Shown: positions 36,642 through 46,519, numbered from the stretch's first letter. The stretch is DNA of 64,000 bases from Ignavibacteria bacterium (GCA_016719565.1 JADJYU010000003.1:124001-188000), one strand, 5' to 3'. The notes: generated by a model not told the origin, from the letters alone. A program made the numbers and translations.

Positions 36642-38708
36642 TTACGGTTTGGAAACAGAGACAAAATTCGTAGCATTATTGTCCGCAAATGAAGCATCTG
36701 CAAGATCAACTACATTATCACAGTTTAAATCAGTATTTACATAGCCCGTAGCAAATATGTTTGCATCATTATCAATTAAAGACAGATCTCCAACATCTAC
36801 AACACCTTCCTGATTAACATCACCTGTATAGTTTGACCACTCGATGCCTACTATTACCATGTTATTTCCGTAAGCCTGTGAAGATGCAGAAGTGAAATCA
36901 TAATTCAATACTCCGGCTGCAAATACCTCTCCGCCGTTTTTGCTCCATGTCTCAATAGAATTTCTGTGATTTACTACTACATAATAATTAATACCGTCCA
37001 CAGCTTTTGCAAAGCTTACAGCCGCAGTTCCGGTATTGCTTAAATAGACCTTTGTCATTTCTATCAGTCCGTAAGGAGCTGTGCTGCTTCGTAATGATAC
37101 AACGACTGTATCCTGCACCGGTGAACAAGCTTCAAGATTTACTGTCAGGTTTAAAGTCTTTAGATTAAAAGCAGTTGATTCGTCCGCACCTTTATAAGGG
37201 AACCCTGCGCTTCTGGTATCTCCGTCAATGTCTTCCGTGATTCCTGCTATCGGTCTTGCACTCAGGTCTGGGTCCTGTACTGATGACCCGTCTAAATGCA
37301 GATCGGAGCCTGAAATGAATGTTACATTTTTTACTCTGGAATTATTCTCATAGTCCCCTATCGCATTTTGATAATCCTGTAAAGTAGCATAGTTTGTTGA
37401 ATCCCATGAAGCCGGTGTTCCGGTTGCGGAATAATAACAGTTGTAATCTATATCCAGTATTCCTGCGTCTCCGTTAATACCTACTCCGGCATGAATAACT
37501 CCGGCATTTCCGCCGGTTCTTGTATTTATGCAGATGTTATTTCTCTGATTATATACAACTCCTGCAACAGTCGACTGCTTTACAATACCTGCTGAAACTA
37601 TTCTTCCGGCTAATCCGCCTGTCTGAACACCTCCGATCAATATAGTATTATAATAAATGTTACAGGTATAGCTTTCAGAAGTACCGGTAGTGTATATTCC
37701 GTATGTAGTAGCAGCATTATTGTTGTCAGCTGTCATTGCAATAAAATTATTTTCGATATTTAAAACCGAACCTGTACCTGGAGCTGTAATAGTTGCGATT
37801 CCGCGGGGAGCAAGTGATGTGGATGTGGACAATGCAATAAAATTAGTTATCTTATTTCTTTTGATGTTTATAATATAACCATCAAATGAACTTTGAATAT
37901 TAATTCCTGTAGGATTAGCTAATCCACTGTGAGTGCCCGTTCCGTTAATTGTATTATTGATCACATCAATATTGCCGGTAAGACCTAAAAGCCATACCGC
38001 AACAAATCCGAAATTCTCAATCGTGCAGTTTGAAATAACATTATTCATAGTTGCATTACCTGAAGGAGCTGATGAGCCGTCACTGCCGATCGCCGTTCTG
38101 CCGCCGTTTACATAACAATGATCAATAAGATTGTTCGATGTACCGCCCGGGATATTCGGTGAAGGTCCTATCTCTATATTTCTTGCGCCGGTCGTTCCAT
38201 TTGTGTTGGCATATGATTTCACATATTTGACTACACAGAATGTTGCTCCGCTGTCCAGAATAATTGCAAAAGCATTTGAGCTCGTTGCTGTATTTCTTAC
38301 CTCAAGATCCGGTACTGTTCCGACTCCGCCCGGTCTTCCGTCAAGGATCAGATAATCTGTGCGGTGAATATTAATGGTGCCGCTTCCATTTGCTGAGGTA
38401 ATTACTTCACCCGAATTACCTGCGTCAGGGCGGACTGTAATTGTATTTACAGCGCTGTGTCCTGATTTTGATGTGAGGTCAATTGGAAATACTTCGCTCG
38501 TTCCGTCATAAGCTGCAAGTATTTCAATTATGTATGCCTGTGTAATTACAGCAGGAATTGAGTCATAAGCTTCCTCTATACTGCTGTGAGAACTTATAAG
38601 ATTTCCGCCGCCGTCCTGCAGTTCTACTGAATTCGCCTGTGCAAAAACAGAATTATTTACTGTAATACAAAAGACTGCAAACAATAGAAATTTGAATAAA
38701 TTTTTCAT
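36642..38708 (-). CDS. Secreted right-handed beta-helix protein with dockerin-like C-terminus
   Basis: 688 residues with a signal peptide (LFKFLLFAVFCITVNNSVFAQ). Residues about 30-480 have the short N- and I-rich strands of a right-handed parallel beta-helix (NNLIDHCYVNGG, NNVISNCTIENFGF, GNIDVINNTINGTG, NIKRNKITNFI, LNIENNFIAMT). The C-terminal 170 residues repeat the module of the arylsulfotransferase-like protein at 2440-4443: NYYVVVNHRNSIETWSKNGG, then AYGNN, GDVNQEGVVDVGDLSLID and NTDLNCDNVVDLADASFADNN. The two Asp/Asn loops would bind calcium as in dockerins. The ligand or partner is unknown. Confidence 0.8.
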   Translation of the reverse strand: MKNLFKFLLFAVFCITVNNSVFAQANSVELQDGGGNLISSHSSIEEAYDSIPAVITQAYIIEILAAYDGTSEVFPIDLTSKSGHSAVNTITVRPDAGNSGEVITSANGSGTINIHRTDYLILDGRPGGVGTVPDLEVRNTATSSNAFAIILDSGATFCVVKYVKSYANTNGTTGARNIEIGPSPNIPGGTSNNLIDHCYVNGGRTAIGSDGSSAPSGNATMNNVISNCTIENFGFVAVWLLGLTGNIDVINNTINGTGTHSGLANPTGINIQSSFDGYIINIKRNKITNFIALSTSTSLAPRGIATITAPGTGSVLNIENNFIAMTADNNNAATTYGIYTTGTSESYTCNIYYNTILIGGVQTGGLAGRIVSAGIVKQSTVAGVVYNQRNNICINTRTGGNAGVIHAGVGINGDAGILDIDYNCYYSATGTPASWDSTNYATLQDYQNAIGDYENNSRVKNVTFISGSDLHLDGSSVQDPDLSARPIAGITEDIDGDTRSAGFPYKGADESTAFNLKTLNLTVNLEACSPVQDTVVVSLRSSTAPYGLIEMTKVYLSNTGTAAVSFAKAVDGINYYVVVNHRNSIETWSKNGGEVFAAGVLNYDFTSASSQAYGNNMVIVGIEWSNYTGDVNQEGVVDVGDLSLIDNDANIFATGYVNTDLNCDNVVDLADASFADNNATNFVSVSKP

Positions 38709-39023
38709 TGGAGTTTATTTGATTAATAAAAAAGGGTTTGGCTTAAGTTAACTTTTATAATTTTTTTTTCAAATACTATTTTAAGAGAAATTTTTTCAGC
38801 TCGGAGTTCATCAGCCGGCTAATAATCAATTGTATTCCTTAATTGAGCTGTTAAATAAATTTTACTCTCAGAAGGGTTTCTTAACCGCTTTAGCGCACGA
38901 AGATTTTACCCATATTGGTCTGTGATACTTCTTGAAAATTACCAACTCTGATAAAATTATACACATAAAAAAAAGCTGACACACAATAATATGTCAGCTT
39001 TTAAGAAAAGAAAGTTTTAAAAT
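38709..39023. other. Intergenic stretch between two minus-strand secreted-protein genes
   Basis: 315 nt holding the terminator of the upstream gene (38971-39002) and the presumed promoter of the gene ending at 36642. Nothing else is recognised. Confidence 0.5.
38971..39002 (-). terminator. Intrinsic terminator of the minus-strand T9SS gene
   Basis: AAAAGCTGACA (38971-38981) pairs with TGTCAGCTTTT (38992-39002) over a 10-nt loop. On the minus strand the stem is followed by eight T (from 38974 to 38967). It begins 22 nt after the stop of the gene at 39024. Confidence 0.88.
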
Positions 39024-40787
39024 TTATTTTATTAACAGAAATTTCTTTGTTAAATCCATTTTAACAGATGACAATCTGTAGATATAAACTCCTGATGAAA
39101 ATTTATCCGCACTGTAATTTAATCTGTAAACTCCGGGTGTTTTTATTTCATCAAAAATAACATCAGCTTTTCTTCCCGTCATTTCAAATATTTCCATTTT
39201 ATATTTTCCTGTCTCCTTTATGCTGAATTCTATCGAAGTCATATTGTTAAACGGATTGGGATAATTCTGACCGAGAGTAAAACTTTCAGGGACTTCCGAG
39301 GAGATAACATTAATTCCGACAGGACCAATTGTTCCGTTGAAATTTATATTCTGAGCATAAATGCCCCCGTCTCCGAATGTACTGGAATTACGTCCGTCAG
39401 TCCAGGCCGACATTACCATTCCGTTATGGTGATTAATTGCAGATGACGTAGCGCTTTTCGGACTTTGCGCAGTGCTGACGTTAATAATGTTTCCGCTCCA
39501 TACATAGCTGCCGTTTTGATCCGTTCTGAATGCGTAAATCGTAGAATTTAAAAATGCCCTCTGATATACGACCACAGGATTATTGTTGTGTAATAAGCAA
39601 TTCACTCCAAACACTTCAAGTGTATCAAGCGGAGTATAAGTGATTCCCGAATCAGTCCACATTCTCTGACCTGTTCCTGAAAATTTCTGTCCGGTGACAG
39701 TGAAAAATGATTGCGACGAAGCGTCTACCATTGTCCAGAACATATAAGCTTCATTCGTTGACTGATTATAAGCTAAATACGGATCGACATGAAAAAAAAT
39801 ATTATTTGTTGAAGATACCGTACCGTTAGGCGGAAAAGGACTGGTACCATTTGAGAGAATTCTGTTAGCGCTTGAGTAAAGGACATTTGACTCAAGTGTA
39901 AAGTAAGAATACAACGCACCTCCGTTACCGTCAGAATAGATTTTCGGTACTGAATATATCGGCACATGATTACCGGTGTTATTGTAAACAACTCCGAGAG
40001 AATTCCATAAAGGCGAGCCTGACGGATTATATTTCATTGAGAATATGGAAATGTTATCCGGAACAAAACTTCCTACAGTATCTTTCGGACCGTAAACCCA
40101 GCTTACAATGTAATTTCCGTTTTCAGCAGCGCAGACATCGGGATACTGATACCTCTTATTTCCCGGATCCTGAATATTTATCGGATTTGCAAACTGCGGA
40201 ACTCCGTTTGAATTCAGACGCTGCATAGTGATCCATGTATTCCTTTCAGCAGAATTTATAAACCACCAGACAATAGCAACACTTCCGTCTGATAGCGGAG
40301 CAGCTTTCGGCCATACCTGATATTGCGTAGTCAGATTAGTTAATGTAACACCGTCCGGTCCCCAGAGAAACTGTCCGGTTGAAGAGATCTTGTATGCAAA
40401 CGGATTTGCAATTGTATCCTGCAGTGAATTTCTTATATCAGAAAATACCAGGATCGCATTATCTGATCCATCAGTTTTAAGATCATAATCCCCAAGCCAT
40501 AAATTTTGCGGCTTATCACTTACAAGCAATCCGTCCTGCGCAAACTGCTTTTCTCCAAGAGCATTTAACCGCTGAAGATATACTTTGTAACTGCCGTTTC
40601 CTCTCTGATCAAACCAGCTTATAAAACATCCTCCGTCACTTGTTGCAGCAGTCTTCGCAAAACTCTGTCTTTGCTGTATATCACATATTGTTATATTCTG
40701 CGAAGGGTTTGGTGACCATTGAGCGTTTAAATCAGGGGAAAGAGAAATGATCAGAATAAAAAATAAAAAAGTTAAATTTTTTGTCAT
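39024..40787 (-). CDS. Secreted T9SS type A sorting-domain protein, large propeller-like
   Basis: 587 residues with a signal peptide (NLTFLFFILIISLSPDLNAQ). The body has repeated blocks of the form W-x-x-x-R/G-x-x-(Y/F)-x-V-(Y/F)-x-Q-(R/K)-(L/I)-x-x-x-G (KVYLQRLNALGEKQFAQDG, WITMQRLNSNGVPQF, VTGQKFSGTGQRMW), which suggests a beta-propeller. The tail differs from the others (NYPNPFNNMT, ADVIFDEIKT, SGVYIYRLS, KKFLLIK) but has all type A landmarks. The function of the passenger is unknown. Confidence 0.85.
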   Translation of the reverse strand: MTKNLTFLFFILIISLSPDLNAQWSPNPSQNITICDIQQRQSFAKTAATSDGGCFISWFDQRGNGSYKVYLQRLNALGEKQFAQDGLLVSDKPQNLWLGDYDLKTDGSDNAILVFSDIRNSLQDTIANPFAYKISSTGQFLWGPDGVTLTNLTTQYQVWPKAAPLSDGSVAIVWWFINSAERNTWITMQRLNSNGVPQFANPINIQDPGNKRYQYPDVCAAENGNYIVSWVYGPKDTVGSFVPDNISIFSMKYNPSGSPLWNSLGVVYNNTGNHVPIYSVPKIYSDGNGGALYSYFTLESNVLYSSANRILSNGTSPFPPNGTVSSTNNIFFHVDPYLAYNQSTNEAYMFWTMVDASSQSFFTVTGQKFSGTGQRMWTDSGITYTPLDTLEVFGVNCLLHNNNPVVVYQRAFLNSTIYAFRTDQNGSYVWSGNIINVSTAQSPKSATSSAINHHNGMVMSAWTDGRNSSTFGDGGIYAQNINFNGTIGPVGINVISSEVPESFTLGQNYPNPFNNMTSIEFSIKETGKYKMEIFEMTGRKADVIFDEIKTPGVYRLNYSADKFSSGVYIYRLSSVKMDLTKKFLLIK

Positions 40788-40918
40788 AAAATTTTATTTA
40801 ATGTTTTAATGAATCAGTTTTAAAAATTAAATGAAACCTGCTTAAATATCTGATTTTCAAAAATAAAAAAAATTTTTAATAACTCAAAATTAAAAAATTT
40901 ATACCGGTAAGCGGGATC

Positions 40919-42382
40919 TTACTTTATATACATTAATTTTTTTGTCTCAATAATATTATTATTAATGCTTAATGAATAAAAATAAACACCGGACTGCAGC
41001 TGGTATCCGTTTATCTCAGGTGAAAACATAACACTGTATGAACCATCATTCTTTTCCTCATTCACAAGAGTTACTATCTCTTTCCCTGTAATGTCAAATA
41101 GTTTGAGCGTCACATGCCCATTTTGTTTAAGATCGTACTTAATGACCGTAGATGAATTGAAAGGATTGGGGTAATTCTGATAAAGTTTAAAATCTTCCGG
41201 TATAAAAGATGAACCGGTGTTCACGCTTATTACAACATCTTCAAAACAATTATCATAGAACTCTTTAGCATTAACGGATAATTCTCTTAACTTTGTTATG
41301 CTGCTTAAATGATTATCTCCTCTGTCTATTACCTGAGCCATGACAATTATCTGAGTATCACCCGGATTTACGGTCATTGGTCCGAATCCATGATAGAATC
41401 TCATATCGCTTGTCCCTGACTGAATCCATCCTGTTCCATTTACAGGATCACCTGAATATACAAACTTTGATATTTCATTTGTGACAGGATTTATATAAGG
41501 AGTACCGTCATTTTTTAATCCCCGTATTGCATTATATTCTTCTCTGTAATTACGGGGCTGAAAAGTATCATCACTATAAATAACTGAAGAGTTTAATTTC
41601 ATTTCAGAATATCCGCGTTTTACTATTTTATTTTTTCCGTGATAATAATAGACAGAATCATTTACATTTCCTGTGAACTGCAAAGGCGCACGGATAATCA
41701 AAAATCCTGTTGCCGGAGGGTTATTACCATAATCATAATCGTTTGCAGTATAATTATAAGTATATGTTAGCCGTAGATTGGTGTCTGTACCTACTCCGTC
41801 ATTTTGAGAATCACCAATATCATCATCAGTAAAAAAATTGAAATATGAATTTGTCCAAACATTATTGCTTCTGTTAATAATTTTGTATTCCTGATAAATC
41901 ACATTTTTTAATTCTTCAGGCTGATTGAAAGAAAAATTTATTTGCTTAATATCAATTTTCAAGGGCTGTGTACTTCCTGAATTATAATGGTGTGATTCAG
42001 TATATGAATCTGTATAACGGTAAAACATTGTCTGATTTCCAAAGTCATCAGGTTTCCAGTTCATGGTTTTATTGTCAAAATAAACCGGAGCACCCTGATC
42101 AGAATTACCCAGTAATGAATTCGGCCACAGGGATCTGTCAGAATCATTCATCCCGTGAGTAAGTTTATATAATTTGTAATCAGGCGATTCATTTCCCTGC
42201 GGATTTCCGTTGTTATCAGTATAACCGGGTAAATATTCCGATCCGTATTCAATTACTGACACTAATGTATCGCCGTTTACAATTGCTCCGAATATATGAC
42301 CGGAAGAATATCTGGCATATTTATTTTCAGGTCTTGGCCATTGAAATCCGGCGAAGGGTGTGGTTACATTACTGTTAAACAA
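40919..42382 (-). CDS. T9SS type A sorting-domain protein, main part (frameshifted)
   Basis: 487 residues starting at a TTG codon (AACGGATTG) that is not the true start; the frame is open further upstream to about 42500. It contains FAGFQWPRPENKYARYSSGHIFGAIVNGD near the front, EFYDNCFEDVVISVNTG near the end, then the sorting tail NYPNPFNSST, GKEIVTLVNEEKND, SGVYFYSL, KKLMYIK. Joined with the fragment at 42442-42717 through one missing base, the protein is about 599 residues. The domain resembles secreted proteins of Ignavibacteria and Bacteroidota with unknown role. Confidence 0.82.
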   Translation of the reverse strand: MFNSNVTTPFAGFQWPRPENKYARYSSGHIFGAIVNGDTLVSVIEYGSEYLPGYTDNNGNPQGNESPDYKLYKLTHGMNDSDRSLWPNSLLGNSDQGAPVYFDNKTMNWKPDDFGNQTMFYRYTDSYTESHHYNSGSTQPLKIDIKQINFSFNQPEELKNVIYQEYKIINRSNNVWTNSYFNFFTDDDIGDSQNDGVGTDTNLRLTYTYNYTANDYDYGNNPPATGFLIIRAPLQFTGNVNDSVYYYHGKNKIVKRGYSEMKLNSSVIYSDDTFQPRNYREEYNAIRGLKNDGTPYINPVTNEISKFVYSGDPVNGTGWIQSGTSDMRFYHGFGPMTVNPGDTQIIVMAQVIDRGDNHLSSITKLRELSVNAKEFYDNCFEDVVISVNTGSSFIPEDFKLYQNYPNPFNSSTVIKYDLKQNGHVTLKLFDITGKEIVTLVNEEKNDGSYSVMFSPEINGYQLQSGVYFYSLSINNNIIETKKLMYIK

Positions 42383-42441
42383 TCCGTTATTAAAAAACCA
42401 TGCGCTTATGTTATTTGAATTAAGCGGAACATTCGACAGGA

Positions 42442-42717
42442 TCAGTCCGCTGCTGCCAAAGTGAATATTACTTTCATAAAATGAAGATGTGGTTTTTTTA
42501 ATCTGCCTGCAGAGGAATCAGAATTCAGATCATTCATATTAAAATTAAAATTGCCTCCGGAATAGTAAATATGTTTATTCAGAAAACTGATCTGATCTGA
42601 ATAATACTTTTTATAAATGAAACTATTTCTATTAAAAAATAAATCAGCAGAATACAATTCATTACTTATACAAAGGATACAAAATAAAATTAACAGCTTA
42701 AAGTTTTTGAATTTCAT
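42442..42717 (-). CDS. Signal-peptide end of the T9SS protein (frameshifted fragment)
   Basis: 91 residues: a signal peptide (FKNFKLLILFCILCISNELYSADL) and the first part of the mature protein (NMNDLNSDSSAGRLKK) before the frame is lost. The correct frame continues as TTSSFYESNIHFGSSGLILS into the gene at 40919. The break is at a run of seven T on the plus strand (42493-42499, seven A in the mRNA); one more base would restore it. 40919-42717 is 1799 nt, one short of a multiple of three. Confidence 0.82.
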   Translation of the reverse strand: MKFKNFKLLILFCILCISNELYSADLFFNRNSFIYKKYYSDQISFLNKHIYYSGGNFNFNMNDLNSDSSAGRLKKPHLHFMKVIFTLAAAD

Positions 42718-43149
42718 AGCATATATTTTTAATATTATGAAATATTAACTGATTTAATCTAATTCTAATATGGCTTAATGTCAAAGATTGTTAAACCGGT
42801 TTGTGTAATGGAATGAGTCTGATATTTATAAAAATAATTTTTCAAATATCCATTTTTACATCTGAATAAAACTTTTCATACTGAAAGTGACCGGAACAAT
42901 ATTTAGATTTGTGTTAAACAGAGTTTAAATAATTTACTTTTGATAACACTGATAAGTATTTTTTATAATGAAATTTCATCCCGGTATCATATTTATTTTT
43001 AAAGTTTTTTCATCGTTAATTCAAAGAAAAAGCTCACTTACTCAGTATTTTACATTGACATTTCTAAGCATTAAAATTATATTGAGGACTGTATTTTTTA
43101 AATCTATTCCAGACAAAAAACATATTAATATATATTACGGAGTGAAATT
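42718..43149 (+). promoter_or_regulatory. Upstream region of secD, possible promoter
   Basis: 432 nt with no convincing gene. TACTTTTG (42935-42942) matches the Bacteroidota -7 element TAnnTTTG, and TTTG occurs at 42908-42911, 23 nt upstream; the usual spacing is 19-21 nt, so the match is weak. The palindrome AAACCGGTTT lies at 42793-42802. A 61-residue open frame at 42968-43153 is probably chance. Confidence 0.35.
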
Positions 43150-45201
43150 TTGAAGAAAAATCTTTCCCGGATAGTAGTTACTATTGCATTAATTGTGCTT
43201 TCGGTTTACTTCCTCTACCCCACATTTCAGGATTACAATTTGAGCAAGGAACTGTCCAAGCTTACAGGTCAGGACAGTATTGATTTTGTGGACAAAAACA
43301 GCGAGAGTCTGAATGAAGCCAGAGATAAAAGACTGAAACTCGGTCTTGATCTTAAAGGCGGAATGTATGTCGTTATGGACGTTGACATAGTCAAACTTCT
43401 CGAAGACATGTCAGATAAAAAAGACGACTTGTTAATTTCCATTCTTGCAGAAGTTAAGGACGCCTCCAAGGATAATGATGAAATAATTTTAGAGACTTTT
43501 AAAACTAAGTTAAGCGAAAAAGGACTTAGTCTTAAAACTTATTACGGAGAAGTCAGGGATACCGATGCTGATGTGGAAGCAAGACTTAATTCTGAGATTG
43601 ACAACGCTCTGGACAGAGCGGTTGAGATCGTAAGAAACAGAGTCGATCAGTACGGTGTGGCTGAGCCGCAGATCCAGAAGATCGGTAACAGCAGAATTAT
43701 TGTAGAGCTGCCGGGTGTAAGTAATCCGGAAGAAGTAAGAAAACTTCTTGAAGGAACAGCGCTTCTTGAATTCAAACTCATTTATGATCCGCAGGCAGTG
43801 GTAAGAGTCATGGAATCCATTAACAAGATCATGACAGGTGATACTTCTGCGGTATCAGATACGACTGTTGCTTTAAATAATAATGATTCTCTTAGCTCCG
43901 GAAATGAATCCATTACTAAAACTGATACTTCAAAGCTCAATTCAGCGGCAAATAAAGATTCCTTAAAAGATTCTAAATCAGTAACTGAATTAAAATCTGC
44001 CGGAAAAGATTCTTTAAACAAAAAAGATACTTCTTCCAAGAAAATAAGTGATTCAGTTAAGAACACGGATACCGCAGTTACTGAATCTGATACTGCTGCA
44101 GACGAGACTGATACTTCACAGGCGCAGCTTAGCGAAGAAGAGTTCAAAGAGAAGTTTCCTTTTTTCGCCATGGTATCTTTAAATCAGGAAAGCGGAATGG
44201 CTGACGGATATGTAAAGGAAAGTGATAAGGATAAAATTGAAAGACTTTTAAAGAGAGAAGATATAAAAACAGTAATTCCTTCCGATATGCAGTTTGCATG
44301 GTCTAAAAAGACCTTCGAATCAGAAGGTGAAAAGATATATGTACTCTATGCAGTTAAAAAAGACGCTGAGCTTACAGGTAAAGTAGTTGTTGATGCACGA
44401 GCGAATATCGATCCTACTAGCAATACACCTGTTGTAACAATGGAAATGGATTCAGAAGGAGCTTCAGACTGGTCGAGGATCACTGGCGCTAACATTAATA
44501 AAAGAATCGCTATTGTTCTGGATAACGTTGTTTATTCAGCTCCGGTTGTAAGAAGCAAGATCAGCGGCGGCAGTTCCCAGATAGAAGGTATGGCTGACGT
44601 TCCTGAAGCTAAATTGTTAGAGATCGTTTTAAAAGCAGGCGCGTTACCCGCTCCGGTAAAGATAATTGAGGAAAGATCGATAGGACCTTCGCTTGGTGAA
44701 GATTCCATTCGTTCCGGTATTTTATCTTCCATAGCTGCTTTGCTTTTGGTTGCTCTCTTTATGATATTTTATTACAGATTAGGCGGCGCTGTAGCTGACG
44801 TTGCTGTTATTATCAATATGCTTTTCATTTTTGGGATAATGGCTTCGCTAAAAGCAACACTTACTCTTCCGGGTATTGCGGGACTTATTCTTACAATAGG
44901 TATGTCAGTAGATACAAACGTTTTGATATTTGAAAGGATTAGGGAAGAAATATCTCTCGGAAAGCCAATGAAAACCGCTATAGAACTTGGTTATAAAAAA
45001 GCATTTTCCGCTATTATTGATTCACATATCACGGGTTTAATTACAGGTATTATTTTGTATCAGTTCGGAACAGGTCCGATACAGGGATTTGCTTTAACCC
45101 TAATATTCGGTTTGCTTGCAAATTTATTTACAGGTATTGTGATTACGCACTATATTATTGAGATGTTTATTGAAAAGGGAAAGAAAGTAAGTTTCGGATA
45201 A
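43150..45201 (+). CDS. secD: Protein translocase subunit SecD
   Basis: 683 residues from a TTG start behind GGAG. SecD helps complete protein export through SecYEG using the proton gradient. One N-terminal helix is followed by the first periplasmic domain (LKLGLDLKGGMYVVMDVD), then a S/T/D/K-rich low-complexity insert at residues about 235-330 that is absent in most SecD, then the second periplasmic part (VVVDARANIDPTSNTPVVTM and NKRIAIVLDNVVYSAPVV). Five C-terminal helices follow (LEIVLKAGALPAPVKI to the end). secF follows after 32 nt. Confidence 0.95.
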   Translation: MKKNLSRIVVTIALIVLSVYFLYPTFQDYNLSKELSKLTGQDSIDFVDKNSESLNEARDKRLKLGLDLKGGMYVVMDVDIVKLLEDMSDKKDDLLISILAEVKDASKDNDEIILETFKTKLSEKGLSLKTYYGEVRDTDADVEARLNSEIDNALDRAVEIVRNRVDQYGVAEPQIQKIGNSRIIVELPGVSNPEEVRKLLEGTALLEFKLIYDPQAVVRVMESINKIMTGDTSAVSDTTVALNNNDSLSSGNESITKTDTSKLNSAANKDSLKDSKSVTELKSAGKDSLNKKDTSSKKISDSVKNTDTAVTESDTAADETDTSQAQLSEEEFKEKFPFFAMVSLNQESGMADGYVKESDKDKIERLLKREDIKTVIPSDMQFAWSKKTFESEGEKIYVLYAVKKDAELTGKVVVDARANIDPTSNTPVVTMEMDSEGASDWSRITGANINKRIAIVLDNVVYSAPVVRSKISGGSSQIEGMADVPEAKLLEIVLKAGALPAPVKIIEERSIGPSLGEDSIRSGILSSIAALLLVALFMIFYYRLGGAVADVAVIINMLFIFGIMASLKATLTLPGIAGLILTIGMSVDTNVLIFERIREEISLGKPMKTAIELGYKKAFSAIIDSHITGLITGIILYQFGTGPIQGFALTLIFGLLANLFTGIVITHYIIEMFIEKGKKVSFG

Positions 45202-45233
45202 TTTAAAAAAATAAAAAATTATTTTTATATATA

Positions 45234-46196
45234 ATGAGAATCTTTGAAAACACTAATTATGATTTTATTGGAAAAAGGAAAGCCTACTATCTGGCTTCCA
45301 CTATAATAATCGTAATAGGTTTCATAATATTATTTACAACAAAAAGTATTCCGCTTGGTATTGACTTCAGCGGCGGTACAGAAATTCAGCTGCAGTTTGA
45401 AAAAGATATTGACATCTCAGAACTCAGGGCGGCAATGGATGATGCGGGTTTTGCCGGAATGGAAATTAAGACAATGGGTACCGACAGGGATGTGCTGTTA
45501 AGAACTCCTATGCAGGGTGAAGGACTTCTTGTTGTAGAACGTATAGAAGACGGAATAAAGCAGAAAATCAGTGGTAACAACTTTGAAATTATGAGAACTG
45601 ATAAAGTAGGTCCTAAGATCGGAGAAGAGCTGAGAAGGAATGCGCTGTTTGCTATAATTTTCTCTCTGATTGCAATCCTGATCTATATGGCATTCAGATT
45701 TCAGTTTATTTTTGCAGTGGCCGCTGTGATCGCTTTGTTTCATGATGTTATGGTTACAATTGCTTTTATAGCAATAGCGAATTTTATATTTCCGGGACTC
45801 AGACTTGAATTTAATCAGTCGATGCTTGCAGCGTTTCTGACTTTGGTTGGTTTTTCTTCAAATGATACCGTTGTTACATTTGACAGAATTAGAGAAAATA
45901 TTAAGCTGTTTAAAAATGAGAACACTGTCAGCATTATGAATAAAAGTATTAATGATACGCTGAGCAGAACAATAATTACCAGCGGTACTGTATTTATGAC
46001 TGTGCTTGTATTATTTATCTTCGGCGGTGAAGTTAACAGAAGTTTTGCTTTCACTTTCGGGATCGGTATTATTGTAGGTACATATTCATCAATCTGGATT
46101 GCAAGCGCTATAGTTACGGACTGGAAACTTAAAGAAGTGAGATCACTAAAGAGTAAATCAGCAGGTATCAGAACAGCAGGTATTAAAAAAGCTTAA
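45234..46196 (+). CDS. secF: Protein translocase subunit SecF
   Basis: 320 residues. The N-terminus (FIGKRKAYYLAST) and IPLGIDFSGGTEIQLQF mark SecF, followed by six helices with FHDVMVTIAFIAIANF and GFSSNDTVVTFDRIREN. It pairs with SecD from the adjacent gene. The stop TAA overlaps the ATG of the STAS gene (TAATG), indicating coupled translation. Confidence 0.95.
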   Translation: MRIFENTNYDFIGKRKAYYLASTIIIVIGFIILFTTKSIPLGIDFSGGTEIQLQFEKDIDISELRAAMDDAGFAGMEIKTMGTDRDVLLRTPMQGEGLLVVERIEDGIKQKISGNNFEIMRTDKVGPKIGEELRRNALFAIIFSLIAILIYMAFRFQFIFAVAAVIALFHDVMVTIAFIAIANFIFPGLRLEFNQSMLAAFLTLVGFSSNDTVVTFDRIRENIKLFKNENTVSIMNKSINDTLSRTIITSGTVFMTVLVLFIFGGEVNRSFAFTFGIGIIVGTYSSIWIASAIVTDWKLKEVRSLKSKSAGIRTAGIKKA

Positions 46197-46519
46197 TGTC
46201 TGAAATAAAAAAAACATATACGGAAGAAGCCGGATCTAAAAGAGTTCATATTTTAATTGAAAATGAATTACTCGGTCTGACAAATCATAAATCTCTGAAT
46301 GAAATAGTGTCAGAGGAGATTTCCGCCGGAGTGAAGGATATTTCTTTTGATTTTTCTAATCTGACATATATCAGCAGTTCAGGCATTGGAATTCTGATCA
46401 GTAACCTGAAAAGCATTAATACCTCCGGATGCAGTCTGAAAATTGAGAATGCAAATGAAAAAATATTGAACATTTTTAAAATTTCAAAGCTCGAGAAAAT
46501 TTTTAACTTAAACTGTTAA
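46196..46519 (+). CDS. STAS-domain protein, anti-sigma factor antagonist-like
   Basis: 107 residues. The STAS fold and phosphorylation site are clear: ISFDFSNLTYISSSGIGILISNLKSI, with the Ser expected for control by a kinase, as in SpoIIAA/RsbV. It is translationally coupled to secF, which is an unusual neighbour; no kinase or phosphatase partner is seen in the window. A terminator follows. Confidence 0.85.
   Translation: MSEIKKTYTEEAGSKRVHILIENELLGLTNHKSLNEIVSEEISAGVKDISFDFSNLTYISSSGIGILISNLKSINTSGCSLKIENANEKILNIFKISKLEKIFNLNC

Noticed and set aside
42968..43153. 61-residue open frame overlapping the secD start
   Set aside because: Phe/Ile/Lys-rich composition typical of A+T-rich non-coding DNA and no ribosome binding site; it covers the secD leader.
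43782..44171. 129-residue minus-strand frame inside secD
   Set aside because: Shadow of the Ser/Thr/Asp-rich insert; the low-complexity codons leave the opposite strand open.
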